64,000 nt of DNA. It comes from Rotaria sp. Silwood1 (Eukaryota; Rotifera; Eurotatoria; Philodinida; Philodinidae). Position 1 is the first letter of the stretch. Each line of letters opens with the position of its first letter. Positions 20,851-32,754 of the stretch are shown one piece after another. The notes under the pieces were generated by a model. It did no database searches and was not told where the DNA came from. It worked only from the letters and a program-made list of their open reading frames with translations. The stretch spans positions 130,924-194,923 of the forward strand of contig CAJNOP010000372.1 in NCBI GenBank assembly GCA_905250075.1. Direction: 5' to 3'. Position numbers and translations under genes: made by a program.

Positions 20851-23800
20851 TAATATCATATCAATTCGATCTGTTTAACACTATTTATTCATGTTACTCC
20901 TATTCTGTTCGCTATATTCAACTATATCTGATTGGCTAATTTTTATTGGTTAAATATAATCTTTGTCTCAGAACAATGTTATAACTATAAAACGAAGGAA
21001 AGAGCACGAGTCCAATTTATTTTAAAGATTAACGCATCAGCTGTAACACATCGTCGTGTTCATATCCGACATAATCAGGAACATTTTTGACGAGTTTAAA
21101 TAGTACTAACTAAGAAGTCCACCTTTTCATTTATAATATTTGAGACTTTTTTGAATGTTTCCTCTGCGCAAGATGTTTATTCAGATATTCTAGATTATTC
21201 GTAAAATGCGCTAGAACAATCGATCGTCACTCATAATCTTCTGTGTTTTACTGAATAAGATAAACGATACTCAATCTCTTTTTATTTAAGTAGAAATAAC
21301 ATTGAGACGAAAATTTCTATGACTAACATGTTAGTATACATTAAGTATGGACACATACTATATACGACTTAAATATATGATCTAATTCTCAGTGTTGTTT
21401 CATTGAAAGTAAGAAAAATAGCTGTGTTATTCATTTTGATTAGCTTATAATATTTCTTCTGATTTTAAATCACTTTGAATTTTTGCTCTATTTACTTTCC
21501 ACACAATCGCTATAGTATACGAAGTGTCGAAGTAAATACAAAATTACAGTACAATTTTTATGAAACATTGGAAAGATCATCTTTGAAAAAGAAAGAAGCG
21601 TCACTTAAATTGTAATAAATAATTAAAATTGAAATAAATTTGTCAAATAGTATTTCACTATCTCATATTTATCGGTAATTTTCCTATCAACAAAATAGGT
21701 CAGAAATAATGCGAAAAAATGATTTGTGTTGTTAATATTATTTTCTTATATTTTTTAACCCTTTTTTCACTTAATCAGAAGTAATCATTTTGATGCATCA
21801 CATGAAAAGCATTTTCAGGCATTTTTTGTGACCGTTTTACATCATTTTAATTATGTATATTTTTAAGCATTTTAATACCATTTTATTCCCTACCTGGGCA
21901 CGTTCTTCGTATACTACCGTTTATGATCGTGCTTTTTCGACCTAGGTACGTATCTTATTTTGTAAAACGAAATTTACGATGAGAAAACAGTGTATGTTTA
22001 CAAAAACACAATATAGTTATCAGATTACCAGAAATTGAACGATATCAATATCATAAAAATGTGATAGATCTTTCTATAGATTCCTCAGATAATATTAAGA
22101 TTATCTGGAAATTTGAAGAGTGTTATCTATTCTGTCTCAAATCTGCAAATACTACTGTAAAACTAAACATGTAACATTAATTATATTTTGACCATCATTA
22201 CATGTATGCTCTGAAAAGTTATTGATTTAGGATATCAAGTATTTAAAATTCATGAAAGTTTTCTAATCCAAACTGGAATGAATATCACAGATGACTAAAG
22301 TTATTTTTGTTTCTTAAATAGACCAAAACTTGATACCAGTTTTTTGTGAATTATTTCTCTCAATTTGATTTTGTGAAATTGAATTGAGTTGAACATTGTC
22401 TGTATCATAAAAGCTCATCTAGTTTCGATTTAATAATTCATAAAAAAAGGTATTACCTGTATTTTCTTATGTCTTATTTCATATTTTTATTTTTCAATTG
22501 TAAGCTTTTAAAAAGTCCATATTGTTTCCGTTATAGGCTTCAATTTTCACAAGATTTATTTCATTTTTCTATATTTCAAATTCTTTCCGGCGTTCGATCG
22601 GGAAAGCAACAATTGAACGATGTCTATTGGTCAAAGCAATGACTGAACGCCACGACAATTAGTCACAACTCGTCGAATCGGTCATGTGTTTTTGAAAGAA
22701 GAGTGATTTTTAATTTACTTTTCACAAACTTCAATATCCAAGCATGTGATTTAATCGCACACAGCACCACGCGAAGATGAGTCGCATGTGAAAAATGAAG
22801 ATTTGTTTTATGCAATGAACTTGTAGATGATTTGTATAGTAGACGGTAATTGAATGTTGACACTTATATTTGGATTAATCGAATTGTTTAGAAAAACGAA
22901 AATTGGATTCATTGCCGAATAGCAAAAATTGCAGCAGACGGATTTATGAAGAATTTTTAAAATGAATACTACTTGCTTTTGTGTAAGGCTTCATCTTCAA
23001 TACGAAGAATTTAGTGCATATTCGTATTTATAGTCATATATTTAATATTCATTATTTTTCGATAGGTTATTAGGTACTGTACAGGCTTCTCTAAGTTATA
23101 TATTTGTAATATAGAGCACATTTTTTTTCGTCGATTTTATCTTTCAACATTGTAACTAATCTAGACTGTGACTCATTTTCATAGATCTAGAATGAAATTA
23201 CATCATTTTTTAAATCGTTTCTGTCTCTTTTCTTTCTATTCTTATATATTCTCCTTAATCTATTAGTAAATAAAAGTTTGAAACTTCATTTTTATTCACA
23301 TATCATTAATATTGTTCTAACTCGACTTATTTAGAATCATCATTAAAAGTTCTTGCAAAATTGATCCGGATTAATTTGTTCGTATGTATACACACAAAGC
23401 AGAATTTTACACACGCTTTTCACATTGTAATCATATGTTCTTATAATATATATATGTATATATCGTTTATATGCAATCATATATTACTATTTCGTACGCA
23501 ATGACTGTTTTTTTCCAAATGCACTTATAATCGTGATTCAGTCAAATTAAAAATTCCACAAACGGATTTTGCATTTGAGATTGTACGATGTAGTATTTGC
23601 ACTATTGTGATCGAAAAAACAAATTTTCTTTTCTCTGAACACGTACGTCGTAGAATCAATTAAAGTTCAGTTCGGGTCAAAATATTGTGAACTGTTCGAG
23701 TTCACTTTACAATAATTTTGATTTCCACCAGAAGAATGTCAAACTGCACTAGGACAAATCAAAATAATTTAGTTTGGATTTCATATCAAATTGTACTGAG

Positions 23801-24560
23801 AGATATACGTACAGTTATTGCCTACACTCGTCTATTAAGATTGTTAAAGTGTAGGTCAATGAGGGCACTTTTCTGCTGAAAGAAAAAAACCATGTGAGTG
23901 CAGAAAACTACTAGTGTTGTTATATTTTTCTAATAGCTTTTTTGCTTTCTTTTTGAATAAACAAAAAAACAATGTTGCTAACTCAGTTCGGATTCTTAAG
24001 ATTAGATAGATCGTTCAAAATACGATAATGAGTTCTATACTCTTTAACATTATAAACAATACAATTTCATGATTCTAACAGTATAGTTTCAGTTTCTGCT
24101 GTCATGAAAATCTATGAAAATAGAATATTATATAGATTTTTGTTTAGAATGAGTTATGAAAACAATTCTTTTTTAGCTCCAAGGCATTTTGTCCTAATTT
24201 ATATCTTTCTCTCAAATAATTCTATTGAATAACGAGAATTCGAGCATAATAGCAGCACGCATCCGAGCGTTATTCTCAAAACACTGAAATGCATGTGAAA
24301 ACAAAATTCATTAATATGCAGCAAAAATGGAAGAAAGAGTAAAAAAAACATTTTTAGTTCTGTTTGACCTTTTTATCTTCGCTCTGGGTGCACTATAATT
24401 TTATCCGAGTTATTTTGCCCTTGTTTGGCATTTCGATTACGTTATTCTTTCTTGCAATCAATTGAAGAAATTTTGCAAGACAGTTCTATATTTGTCTCTG
24501 AATATTTCTCTTTCATTTTTTTTTATTGCTTGGAATTCATTTCAATATATTTATATATAT
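20851..24560. other. 3.7-kb gene-poor region upstream of carbonic anhydrase copy 2
   Basis: AT-rich with only short low-complexity frames. Near 21900-21950 is a GC-richer 45-base segment (ACCGTTTATGATCGTGC then TTTTTCGACCTAGGTACGT), which is an inverted match to the segment at 15074-15125. Around 23440-23480 is a TATATATATGTATATAT run. I see no gene. Confidence 0.4.
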
Positions 24561-24562
24561 AG
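24561..24562 (+). promoter_or_regulatory. Acceptor AG abutting carbonic anhydrase copy 2 start
   Basis: TATATATATAG ends directly at the ATG. The tract has few pyrimidines other than T, so it is weaker than other sites in the window. Confidence 0.35.
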
Positions 24563-26252
24563 ATGGATTGTGTTCTTGCAGCTGCTCTTAACTCCGATGG
24601 TCTATTTCCTTCAAGATCATTTATTGATCAATGTTGTTTTCAAAATGCTCACTTTGCTCGAACATATGATGAAAAAATTTATGATATTCGAGCTTTACCT
24701 TCGAAACATTTAGCTATTGTATGTTGTATGGATGCACGTGTTGACCTGTTCCGTATTCTTGGATTGAATCCTGGTGAAGTGCACATAATTCAAAATGGTG
24801 AATAAACGTATGAGGACATCTTTTTAGATGTCTCTGGGTAATGCCAATTATTTGTTTGTCTATGAATACTAAATAATAATTCAGTACAAACCCTTGAAAA
24901 AATTGAATTTTTATTCAGGTTTCAGAGAGCTATGGAATTATTAGTATATCCATCATTCAGATATCCTTAGAGAAGCTTACTCTTCAGCAAAAAATGGTTC
25001 TTTCGAATATTTCTGTGAAGTTACCTTTACTGAGAAATTTGGCATCGAGTAATGTGAACAGAATTTTAGAATTATAAAACTAGGTATCGACGAACGTTTG
25101 TATCTCACAGATATTTAGGTTCAATAAAAAGATTTTTCTTAAAAACTTAGAAAACTACAGAAGTCTGTAGAAAATAGCCATATTTAAAAATTCGATAAAT
25201 CTTTTCAATCTCAGTAAGAACTCAGATACTGATATGAATTTTCCGAGAACTGTTACGAGTCTGATGTTATGACTCATGGTCGAGACTAAGCAGCGCGATG
25301 GAGTACAACAGAACGGAGAAAAAGACAATCCCCTTCACATGGAATCGAACCATGTATCTCCTGCTTACCGAGCAGACGTATTAACCACTGTACTACAAAG
25401 GATATCTTCTCTCCGTCTTACGACCGGACGGGAACAATCCGATCGTAACAAGGACAGTATATAGTATATGTAGACAAAAAATCATTGAAAGTAGAAGAAG
25501 ACGTCTGGATCAGTTCCCTTCTAAATCTTATCAGGTCTATTGGTTAAACATGGATAGCTTTGACTTTGTCACATTTTAATGAGTATCCGAGAAGATAGAT
25601 ATTAAAATCTAAATAATTTCGTAGATTAGTAACATACAGAATTGTGCAAGTCAGACTTGACTTGAAAATGTGTTGACTTGTCCAGCTCTCTGGTAGTAGA
25701 GCGTCTGGAACCTATAGACAATGATACAGATTTGTTTCGAACTCTAGGCCAACCAGTTTTCTTTAAATTGGAATAAGTATCAAAACGATAAGCCTTAGCT
25801 TTTTCTGATGTGGATTATTTAATTTTATTTCAGGTGGTGGTCGTATTCGAGATGCTGTTCGTTCACTTATTTGTAGTCAAGCATTATTACAAACAAACGA
25901 AGTAATGATCATTCATCATACTGATTGTGGTTTTACTTATTTTTCAAAGAACACACAAATTTTGGCTTCCCTCAAGGTTTGATTATTCATTCTTTGTAAA
26001 CCTATTCGTCTTCACATTTCTTTGCATTGTTGAATTTTATAGGTGAGAACAGGAACAAGAAAAGAACAACTGAGTGCCTCACAACTATCGTATCACGAAG
26101 ACAATTCTGATTTTATGCCAATTACTGATTTAGAACAATCAGTTCATGATGATCTTGCTGAATATAAACAATATCCATTACTTAAACAAGATATTATTGT
26201 TCGAGGATTTTTATATGATACAAAAACTGGTTTACTCAAAGAAGTCAAATGA
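24563..26252 (+). CDS. Beta-class carbonic anhydrase, copy 2
   Basis: Three exons, 24563-24797, 25834-25976 and 26043-26252, giving 195 aa. The zinc and catalytic residues are intact in the same numbering as copy 1: C55, D57, R59 (CCMDARVD) and H107, C110 (HHTDCGF). [16 protein letters not shown] is identical to copy 1, and the C-terminus reads [15 protein letters not shown]. Exons 1 and 2 have exactly the lengths of copy 1 and both introns occupy the same positions and phases, so duplication came after the introns were present. Intron 1 has grown from 52 bp to 1,036 bp and contains tRNA-like sequences. The first 30 or so residues of exon 3 are unrelated-looking between copies. The donor of intron 1 is GTGAAT. 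It should be active if expressed. Confidence 0.85.
25330..25402 (-). tRNA. tRNA-like gene, anticodon GGT (Thr) with C33
   Basis: A 73-base cloverleaf can be drawn on the minus strand. Acceptor TCCTTTG pairs with TGAAGGG using wobbles; the D arm is GTACAGTGGTTAATAC; the anticodon stem TCTGC/GCAGG encloses loop TCGGTAA. The variable region is AGATA, and T-arm CATGG/CCATG has loop TTCGATT. The A box (TAGTACAGTGG) and B box (GGTTCGATTCC) are near consensus, and a TTTTT pol III terminator follows. The anticodon reads GGT for threonine, and GCAGGAGAT resembles tRNA-Thr, while the D arm and 5' end resemble tRNA-Asp/Glu. Position 33 is C instead of the near-universal U, and the acceptor stem has three G-U pairs. 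It may be a tRNA-derived repeat or pseudogene. It lies antisense inside intron 1 of carbonic anhydrase copy 2. Confidence 0.55.
25681..25760 (+). repeat. Degenerate tRNA-derived fragment
   Basis: AGCTCTCTGGTAGTAGAGCG resembles a tRNA D arm and A box. GTCTGGAACCTATAGAC can form a 5-bp anticodon-like stem with a 7-base loop. GTTTCGAACTC downstream resembles a B box, but T and acceptor stems do not close. It is read as a tRNA remnant or the head of a SINE-like element. Confidence 0.35.
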
Positions 26253-28615
26253 TCGAAGAGACTGTATTTTTTTTTATGTTATTCACTAGTTTTTCTTTAT
26301 GATAACAATGATATGTATTTAAAATCGGTGTTCTTATCTGTTTCTTTTAGAGAATTAAAGCCTTCATTCACTATTATTTAAGAAACGACTGAAACTGAAA
26401 TGTTTAGGCTATTATGAATAAGTATGAAATACAATCGCTTGAGTTGTAAATACTAGGATAAAGGTGTGGCTATGGGTGTAACTGTAGCTGTGTTCATATA
26501 TCTTCTTTGCGCATACACTCTCAAAGGTCAGGCATATCGACGAGGAAAAAATTGGAAATGTTAAATAGAAGTGTTGAGAATGTTGATAAGTCAAGTATAT
26601 TCTGATAATAGAAATTTTTGATTATTTTCTACTGTTTAATTGATTAATAAAACCAATAAAAAGAGTATTATTGACGATGATATTAAATAGTTGCAGATTA
26701 AATCGAATTGATCGACAACATTTGTTTTGAAAAAGAAGAAGACATAAATATGTTTCAGTGACAAGTTACATCTTAATTGTACTACCGTAGCCATATCCAT
26801 TCGACGAATCCATAGTTGTTGTTCGTTTAAAGAACCAATCTTGAGCACATTTTTTGTCACATATTGTTCGATTATCACTCGCAAGAATGACCTAATCATC
26901 AAGTGATTAGTTTCAAAATTGTAAATCGCTGATTGGTAGAAATATTAATTTCGATGCATGATCCAAATGGTTATTTACACTGCATTTTAATTGTTCAAAG
27001 TCATTGAGCGTATTCATTAATAATATTTTCGAATTGAACACTTTCCAAATCAAATTTCATGACTAATCTTATTTCTTGTGCTACCATTTTAAAGTTTTGA
27101 TTCTTACATTTTTCGCCATTATCAATGCCTTCTTGAATTAATTAGGATAGCTGTTAACATATTTTACAATCATATTCTATGACAGTACAAATAACTGCTT
27201 TAGATTGATTAAGATGAGGATTGAGGTCATATGATGCAGCAGAGCCTTCTAACAAGTTTTGTTTAGAACAGGTCAGTATGCCCAAAAGAAAGAAACAAAA
27301 GCAAATGAATGCAGCTTTTTTTCAGTAGACAAATTTGTATATCGCATTGACAGATTTACGACAGTATGAAGAAAAAAAATAGAACAAACAGCAACAGTAC
27401 AAGGAAAAAAGAAGACAATATGTTGTGTTTAATTTTCAACAAAAAAACAGAAATCATTATATATAATTATTTATACAATACCATCAACAAGTAATTCCAA
27501 TTGAGATACATCACTTGATTGTCTTTCATTTATTCATTTTCATAAAATTGATGCAGTCTCGTTTGCAAGAGCAATAAGAATGATAAGGCGAAATTATCTA
27601 AAATTAAGGGTGTTTTTATTTAGAAAAAGAAAGTCTCCAAAAATTTATAGCATATCGAAAAAGAGAGCTGTTTGAGTAGGCTGCTCTTAGAACTTTTTTT
27701 CTATTCAGAATGTGTATTACGACAATATGTAGTGAATGAATGACTTCATAAATACGATGCTAAATTTTTTGTACTTATCTCTATATGAACTTACGTTAAA
27801 TGTGCGTCAATAAGATTCAAAAACTTTACATTACTAAAATATGATATTTCTTCTTTTATTTGATTTCATACACTGCTAAAAAAAGATTAGTTTTTTATTT
27901 ATTACTAATCCATTCAACATGCAGTATTCAATCTGACAATAGAATTTCTTCAATGTAAGCGCTTGTATTCTACCTTCTGTAAATATGCGAAGCTTTCTAA
28001 CGATAACATTATTTTTATATTATCACTATTGACATTTATAAACTTACGATGATACTGAAATTAACATTAAATCCTCTCTGAAAGGTCTTTGATTTAATCT
28101 AGCTATGTGCTTGCCACTGTATGTAACTGAAACAAAATTAAAAAAATACAACGTAAAGAGAACTTCAAATGCAAGCTAACTTGTTCATATTGTTACAGAC
28201 GTTATGGACAGTTATGACTCTTGCCACAGTTGAACAAAGGTACCATACTTTACTTGATAATGTTGAAGAAAGGTAAATGTAATCGATAGTCATGTTAACT
28301 ATTCATTTTTTTTAATCAAATTTTTAACAAACAATACACCGGTATACTTTATATCAAAAATGAGGTTTCAAATTTAGATAAACTAGAAATTGACACGTAT
28401 TCTTATCACTTAATAGTTTATCTACAGTTTTCTTTTCTAATTTTTAAAATATCAGCATCTATTTAAAATTCTTAAACATTTCCATTTGAATCTAAGATTT
28501 TTAGAAGAACTAGTTTTGTAAGTAGAATACTTAATACATACATTATTCTAATCTGTTTATATCGAAGTAAAATACTGATCCAAATAAAGTATTTCTAAAG
28601 AATATTCGGCAATTA
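26253..28615. other. Intergenic region, possible non-coding exon
   Basis: About 2.4 kb of AT-rich DNA. The only exon-like block is at about 28200-28273: it follows ATTGTTACAG, ends at AAG/GTAAATG, and is less AT-rich than its surroundings. It cannot be spliced in frame to the acetyltransferase coding exon, so it would have to be a 5' UTR exon or part of a lost gene. Nothing else is recognised. Confidence 0.35.
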
Positions 28616-28626
28616 TCTTTTTGCAG
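28616..28626 (+). promoter_or_regulatory. Acceptor-like site upstream of the acetyltransferase
   Basis: ATCTTTTTGCAG is a strong 3' splice site, ending 42 bases before the first in-frame ATG. It could receive a spliced leader or a 5' UTR exon such as the block near 28200. Confidence 0.5.
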
Positions 28627-28668
28627 CTTATTTTGTCGAAGGTGCACGCTATTTCTCTTAATAGATTG

Positions 28669-29346
28669 ATGACAAGGCAGTCTCCTCAGTTTACAGAACA
28701 ATTGACAAATATCGAATTTGTTCATGTAGCTGATTATGATGATTACCGTCTTTATAAATTGATACATAAATATGGTTCTATGCCAGCTCAAACATTTACA
28801 GCCAACAAATGGCTCGAAGAGTACTTGCAAAAGTCATTTGAAACACCGAATAGATCTTATCCTAACATTGTTCAATGGTGTGGCACAACAATGCTAGCTT
28901 TTTTCATTCAAAATACTACTCTTTCTGTGAAAAACATCAACGCTCTTATTTTGGCTCGTTTAGAAGCATATGACAACTCAAAATATATCTGTTATATCAG
29001 TGTTTTGAAAGAACATCGTCAAAAAGGTCTTGGAACAAAATTATTAAATGAACTTATCAAAGACGCTATTCGAGCAAAGAATTCTCGAGTTTCATTGCAT
29101 GTGAATACAGAGAACAAAAGTGCCGTGTCACTCTATTTTAAATGTGGTATGCGATGTATTGAGTACGTTCCTGGTTACTATTTCGGTGACAAAACATATG
29201 CGACTCCAAATGCTTTTATAATGACTTTACAGATAAAAAATGTTAAAAATAATACAACAGTCTGTCAATCTACAAATGCGGTTGAAATCACTGCAGAAGA
29301 AGAAGCTTTTTACAAACAAAAATGTCCACAAGCATTGAATGGATGA
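28669..29346 (+). CDS. GNAT-family N-acetyltransferase
   Basis: A single coding exon of 225 aa. The start is the first ATG after a strong acceptor; reading further upstream would run into that acceptor. The GNAT acetyl-CoA-binding signature is visible as RQKGLG at about 117-122 (Q/R-x-x-G-x-G/A), preceded by the beta strand YICYISVLKEH and followed by LLNELIKDA. Next comes LHVNTENKSAVSLYFKCGM, the usual motif B strand and the Asn-x-x-A-x-x-x-Y helix. The segment VPGYYFG resembles the Naa50/Naa60 type of protein N-terminal acetyltransferase, but the N-terminal 90 residues are unlike them and the substrate cannot be predicted. The last 40 residues are polar and probably disordered. Confidence 0.75.
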   Translation: MTRQSPQFTEQLTNIEFVHVADYDDYRLYKLIHKYGSMPAQTFTANKWLEEYLQKSFETPNRSYPNIVQWCGTTMLAFFIQNTTLSVKNINALILARLEAYDNSKYICYISVLKEHRQKGLGTKLLNELIKDAIRAKNSRVSLHVNTENKSAVSLYFKCGMRCIEYVPGYYFGDKTYATPNAFIMTLQIKNVKNNTTVCQSTNAVEITAEEEAFYKQKCPQALNG

Positions 29347-30993
29347 TTTCGAAAAGACGTTATTATTTTTTTGTTCATTCTAGAACATGTTTTAAAAAGA
29401 AGCAAATCAAACTGTGTTGATAAAAAATGTTATGTGGTCTTCATCTGATGAAAGACTTGTGTCCTGTTGTTTCTAGTAGAAAATGCGACGAGTAGTCTGA
29501 CTTGTCGTTTCAATTTCTATCGGAGTAGTTATTTAAATGATCATTTTTGAGAATTCTTGATTTTCTCACACGAGCAAGAAACAATCTATGTGTGCAGGCA
29601 GTAGCAACTTACATTTGAAAATTGTTTTTCAGTAGATTTTTTTGGATTATCACCTTCATTGTCAATGTGTAAGTAATTTTCTAAACTATTTTGCAGAGGT
29701 TTTGAGATGAAATGCTAGAAAACATAAATACTAAACATCGATTACTAAAATCTTTCTTGAAAATAAGTAATGAATGTCAATTTTTTTAGAAGCTTATTTT
29801 GGGAAATAGTGACAAATCTCAAATAAATGCCGCATTCCACTAAACCTTTGCTTTCTGATTTCTTATTTTTGAAGAAGAACTTTATGACAACGAGTAGAAC
29901 AGTAGAAATAAGAATTTTACTTCTAGTGGCACTTCATCATAATGTTTGCGCTCTAAACTAACCTCTCAGTAATATACTTGTCAATATGAAATATATGACA
30001 TTAAAAAGAAAGTAGCTGATAAGTTACATCTTACTGTTCTTTATTGATTCTTCTGTTTCTTATCATTGATGTGGTCGTCAACATTTTATAAAGCAAAACA
30101 AAGAAGAGACATATCATAATGATACTACGAGTACCACTATTTTCAAGTTCTATTATTACATGTTATAGCGGGTATAGATTCAGAAAAGACCCATAACTAT
30201 CGAAATTCCAATGGGTGCCGTGTTATCGATCTGCTATCAAGAAACTGCAACAAACATGCATTTCGATACCGTGCGTATTCGATACTATTCTATTCAGCAT
30301 AATATTATTCGATATTCTCCTTTTGACATTCTTTCTTTGCATTATTTTATTCTTTATTTTAATCTGAATTCTCCTTTCGATGCTTTTTTTAGCAAAACCC
30401 TAGAGAACATATGTTTGGTACAAAAATCAAAGAACTCAAATGATAGACTGAGACACAAAATATAAAGCTTATAGAGTTATAGCTGTACAATATGCACAGG
30501 ATCTTACTAGTTTAAAATAACTTTACAACACATATTTAAAAATAGTACCAATATGAGATTTACAACTTTATGAGATTGAATAAAATACTTAAATTATTTA
30601 GATCTAACTTGTGTCGATGAAATTCTATGTGAATATGAAATTGACTCCAACTTTTCCTAAGAAAATTCTTCTACGATTTTTATTCTTTCTTCATTGTATA
30701 ACTGTTGCAAAATTAATTAGCCACATGATGACGTAATAGATTTCTAATTATAATTCATTTTCTTATTCAAACAATTCTGTTAAGTGTAATGAGCACGTAT
30801 GTGTAGTTAATGTGGAATGGAATTTTGCATGCATTAATGTTATAACACATCAATGCAATCATTCTAATTGAAATATTCGTAATCATTCGCAAATTTTTAT
30901 TAATCCCAAAGATAAATATATTTAATCAGATAGTCAAAAGACAGTGCATGCAAAAAACAAACTTTCTTTTTTAAATTAGAGACTAACTACATC
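29347..30993. other. Intergenic region
   Basis: About 1.6 kb between the acetyltransferase and the end of the minus-strand F-box gene. It has only short AT-rich frames. No repeat, RNA gene or exon was identified. Confidence 0.4.
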
Positions 30994-32754
30994 TTATAAC
31001 CACATATACACAGATGATCTATCGAATCGGTATGTATAATTAAATTTTTGAGACCGTCGGTTTTGATCTAGAATTGATATAATTTCTATCATATTCTTAT
31101 TTCTTTGTTCTTCGCTGAGAATCCAAGTTGAAAAATGAAATGATACAGTTGATAATTGAGGAAATCGATTGATGAAATGAAATACGTGCGTTGTTGAACA
31201 CCAATGACCTATATTCAGCTGTTCGATCTTAGGAAAGGCAATATATAACTGTTCAATACTGTAATCATTCTCATAATCATCATTAGTTGAATAGCGATTA
31301 CCAATATCGAGTTTTCGAATCTTTTCATATGGCTTACATTGAACTTCTTCAATAAAGTTTTTTATTTTATTTCTAATAGAAAGTCGATAAAGATTTGGCA
31401 TTTCGTTTATAAGAAATTTAATTCCAGAATAATTTGTTGTTGCATAAAGAATTAAATTTTGTATTCGATTAAGATCAACAATCTGTTCAATAAATGATAA
31501 AGAAATGAAATGAAACATAACTAATGTGTGAGCTTGAGAAAAACGTTGACTTATGTGAACAACAGGCTCTGAAAGTGTTAGCTGAATAATATAATCATAG
31601 AAAATTGTGTTGTCAGACAATGTCGAAATAGTAATCGGTTGAAATTCTTCATTGGCGCATGTTTCAGCAAAATAAGGTACAGAAAATAGAGATCTATTTA
31701 GGCAAGCAACAAACCAATGTTTCCTATCAAGCCAGTATGAGCTACGGAATGAATCAAGATCTTGTGCATCTAACTCGTCTGGTACAGAAAAAAAGAAGTT
31801 GAATGTTATAAGATGACTTGTTATCATTTCCCATCGTTGACCATCAACTAAATCAGCATGACCATTTCCGTGTAATTCTAAATATTTAAGATTAGGAAGA
31901 TTTCCTAATAGTTGTTCCATATGTTTCATTGAGACAGATATACCTAAAAATTGAAAGAAAATTATTTATGAAAACTATTAATAATGATACAATCTCATAT
32001 CTTGATCATATAGATTCCTAAGATTCTTACCTTCGATTGTTAGAGTAAGTCGTTTCAATTGACCAAATGGAAAAATAAACTCCATAGTCGATTCATTACA
32101 TCGAAGGTCAGCTTTTAGTGATTTAAGTTGCGGTGCAGCATAACATATATGTCTTATAATATCGGCTTTACATCGTCCAATTGTTAAATGATGAAGATAT
32201 GGAAACTGAACTGATTTAAAAAAATCTCCATGAGCCAATGTCAATCGATTCAATTGTGGAAGTATTGAACTGTAACTATCAAACAAACGTTGATCAAGTT
32301 GAGTAACTTCATCATCTGGAAGATTAGAAATCCACGAATCTATTCTAGTCGATGAAATATATAAAAAAGAGCGTAAATTTTTAAGGCCATTTAATTTTGA
32401 AACAATAGGTTCCCAAAAATCTGGTCCAACATCAATTAATTTCAATGAACGAAGACAAGTAAATTGATCAATTTGAAAATGAGATAGAAAGATTTCAACT
32501 TGACCTGGTGTATTTTCGTTGTCACATAATATTAATGAAATAACTTGATTCGGTATGATTTGTTGACATATAAGATCAAATTCACTTTTTTTAATTGATT
32601 TGAAATTTACACAAAAAATTGGATCACCGAGTAAAACATTATCGATATAAGAACTAACATTAAAAAATGTATATAAAATTTCCTGAGTGGAAAAATAGCT
32701 TAATAATTGATGAATAAGTTCAACAGGAAAAATGTTTAGTTGACAGTGAGCCAT
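30994..32754 (-). CDS. F-box protein with leucine-rich-repeat-like body
   Basis: Two exons, 32754-32031 and 31943-30994, separated by an 87-bp intron with a GTAAG donor and TTTTTAG acceptor, giving 557 aa. An F-box lies right at the N-terminus (about residues 5-45: FPVELIHQLLSYFS, then ILYTFFNVSSYIDNVL). The rest repeats units such as LRSLKLIDVG, LNRLTLAHGD, LKRLTLTIEG, LKYLELHGNG and IEQLNIGH, the pattern of degenerate leucine-rich repeats. F-box proteins bind Skp1 and present targets to SCF ubiquitin ligases. The target is unknown. The start is the ATG 20 codons inside the longest frame, because upstream codons are a poly-Lys/Phe run. Large families of such genes occur in rotifers, so this is probably one of many. 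Confidence 0.75.

Noticed and set aside
25276-25464. 62-codon frame in the anhydrase intron
   Set aside because: It lies across the tRNA-like gene on the opposite strand; its lower AT content explains the open frame.
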